Origin: Microstegium vimineum
Taxonomy: Eukaryota; Streptophyta; Magnoliopsida; Poales; Poaceae
Direction of reading: 5' to 3'
NCBI GenBank assembly: GCA_022036555.1
Contig: CM039122.1
Span: 5,262,289-5,326,288 of the forward strand
DNA length: 64,000 bases
Below the pieces are notes generated by a model that saw only the letters and a program-made list of their open reading frames with translations, ran no database searches and was not told where the DNA came from. The position numbers and the translations under genes were made by a program. Shown piece after piece: positions 62,252 through 64,000 of the stretch; the first letter of the stretch is position 1, and each line of letters begins with the position of its first letter.

Positions 62252-62600
62252 GGGGGCGTCCAACCCTGTGGTTGGTGGGCCCCCGTCGCACAGTGCTATA
62301 TAAGGAAGGTGGGGGCCGGGGCGCAAGGCACGTCTCACGAGGTTCACCTGCGCCGCCAAATCCCCACCGACATTCCCTAAACCCTAGACCGATCGATAGG
62401 GGGCGCTGCCAGCGGCGGGAAGTGCCACCGACGCGGCGAGCACCCAGTGCGTGAAGATGACGACGGACGCGACGACTGACGGCACCACGACACCTATGGC
62501 CGACGGCGGGATGAACCCTAACACCGCCGCCGCAACCGCTACTCACACCGTCGACCCCTCTGGTCTGTGTCTCTTTCTCCTCTCTCCCTCTACTCCTCTC
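62252..62600 (+). mobile_element. Possible LTR or promoter plus leader of a retroelement
   Basis: GTTGGTGGGCCCCC followed by TATATAAGG (62297) and then a CACCTGCGCCGCC-rich leader is typical of the U3-R part of grass LTRs. An ATG at 62458 opens a short Thr/Ala-rich frame with a possible donor at 62561. Because the left side is lost in the gap, a host promoter is equally possible. Confidence 0.3.
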
Positions 62601-64000
62601 TGCATTACATAAACTGCATACATCTACTACTACTAGAACTCGATCTACTCCATTGGATCCGCTCCTAGACGATCCTAGAAATCCATCACCTACTACCTCA
62701 TTACTCGTCGTATCGTATCCGGATGGCAGCAGCAGGGAGGATGGGTGCGGATGCAATGCAAGCAGCTCATGCAGAGGGCAGCAGAGGCATCAGCTGCCTG
62801 CCCGTGCCCGCGGCATGGCGCGTGGCGCGTGTCGCGTCTTGCGCCTGCGGCGACTCAGTGCCAGGGAGGGGCAGGAGCAGCAACCAGCTGCAACAGTGCC
62901 TCTGCCTGCTCCTGCGGCAGGGCATGGGTGAATGAACGAACCAACGAATGAATTCTGGACCAAAAACTGTGAATGCCAACGCTGGGAGGGAGTGTGTGAA
63001 TGCCATGGCTGGGCTGGGACTGGAACGCTGCTGGCTCCCGCCTCCCGGGCCCGGGTGGGCGGCCATGCTGCTTGACTGAACCGAACCTAGCATAGCATAG
63101 CTGCCATAGCATCCACCCTGATCGATTCGCTGTCGGACCCGGCGTCAGGCAGGGGATCCCGTGGGCCCCTCACCCCCTCATCCTCATGCAGCGTCGCTCT
63201 CGGCCCCCATCGGCCCGCCCATGCATGCCCTGCCGCTTGCCCTCTCATCAAAGCAATGACCGCGGCATGCAACGCAAGCTGCATGCCTGCAATGGCGTTT
63301 GCCTTTGCGCCCATTCGGCTATTCCTACCCTCGTCGTCGTCACCCGCAAAGCGGACGGAAAAAAGGCAGCAACGCTGATGCCGCCGCTACATAGTCATAA
63401 CGGCTAGTACTCATACTATTGTACGCATGCGAGTATGCGACACACCGCCTGCCCAAACGCCATCACAAAACCCTCATCGATTCGACACCACTACAGTACA
63501 GTAATATTTTATTTTAACCACAGCTCATATAAGTACTGCGGCTGCCACACACACACCATACATCTGACTGAGGTTTTCAGTGGTAAATTACTTCCCCCGT
63601 CAGGCCGAAACACGATTATTATCACCACACACCACGACGCGTAACATAATAGATCAATAATAGTAGTACAATTAAAGGCCAAGTCTCGAGTCTGTGTTAA
63701 ACCTGCCGTGCGCTGCGTTGTCTCTTCTGGACTACTGCTGCTGCTGCTGCTGTTTGCGTTTCCCTATCCGAGTGGAGTGGCTAGACGACAGGAGGCCAAC
63801 AAGAGAGCTGCGTCGGTGCAAAAATATATAAAATAAATAATAAATATTATTATATACCCGGCCGCGCCGTCTACGACACCCAACAGCACCGCGACCGCAA
63901 GGCACGTGCCCGTCTCATCACATCGCAAACATGCCCTTCCCCGTCCTTTGTCGTACGTGTACGTACTCGTACTGTACACAGCACGGCCACGGCTGCATCC
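62601..64000. other. Intergenic, no gene recognised
   Basis: GC-rich with overlapping chance frames. A (CTG)n run of six or seven units lies at 63734-63752. No protein family or RNA was recognised. Confidence 0.4.

Overview
The window looks like nuclear DNA of a grass, most likely an Andropogoneae species (the sorghum, sugarcane, Miscanthus and maize group). The reasons are grass-type CACTA, Helitron, Stowaway and Tourist elements, a SINE that looks like a Poaceae type, long Ty3/gypsy-type and copia-type LTRs, intron-rich genes with GT-AG borders, and an ARF protein that reads almost like its rice relatives. Species cannot be settled by eye. Two assembly gaps of 100 N each lie at 3811-3910 and 62152-62251.

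Three host genes can be supported. (1) An auxin response factor of the ARF6/ARF8 activator clade has 14 coding exons between 29170 and 33986 (+). It encodes 908 aa and carries a miR167-type site in exon 13. (2) A receptor-like cytoplasmic kinase resembling Arabidopsis CRPK1 has 6 coding exons between 44647 and 46816 (+). It encodes 386 aa, and a 1.2-kb intron holding a long CT microsatellite probably sits in its 5' UTR. (3) A MIR160 hairpin lies on the minus strand at 50388-50482, with a well-placed TATA box about 390 bp upstream. An ARF under miR167 control and a source of miR160 (which silences the other ARF class, ARF10/16/17) therefore sit about 17 kb apart.

The rest is mostly transposon-derived. 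Positions 1-19,700 form a nested heap: a broken CACTA element with a C48 (Ulp1-like) protease region, the 5' end of a second CACTA, AT-rich degenerate repeats, a minisatellite, a Helitron terminus, and three related 3-4 kb LTRs without coding content. Two of these LTRs are solo LTRs with target duplications; the third is cut by a copia-type LTR with its polypurine tract. A 184-bp host segment between the two CACTA elements has a close second copy at 19,239-19,656. In that copy a MITE is inserted, so the first copy serves as the empty site. Positions 19.7-28 kb hold MITEs, a SINE, a mini-CACTA and a Helitron. Positions 36.5-42.3 kb hold another solo LTR and a Tourist MITE. Positions 48-62 kb hold Stowaway MITEs, a 5'-truncated LINE with a 13-bp target duplication, a Helitron containing a Stowaway, and GC-rich simple repeats.

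No operon-like organisation is expected or seen. The biological link is the two arms of auxin control by microRNAs: ARF6/8-miR167 and MIR160. I found no convincing sign of a wholly undescribed system. The most useful observations are the MIR160 locus, the features of the ARF leader and coding sequence, and the duplicated segment that dates several insertions relative to each other.
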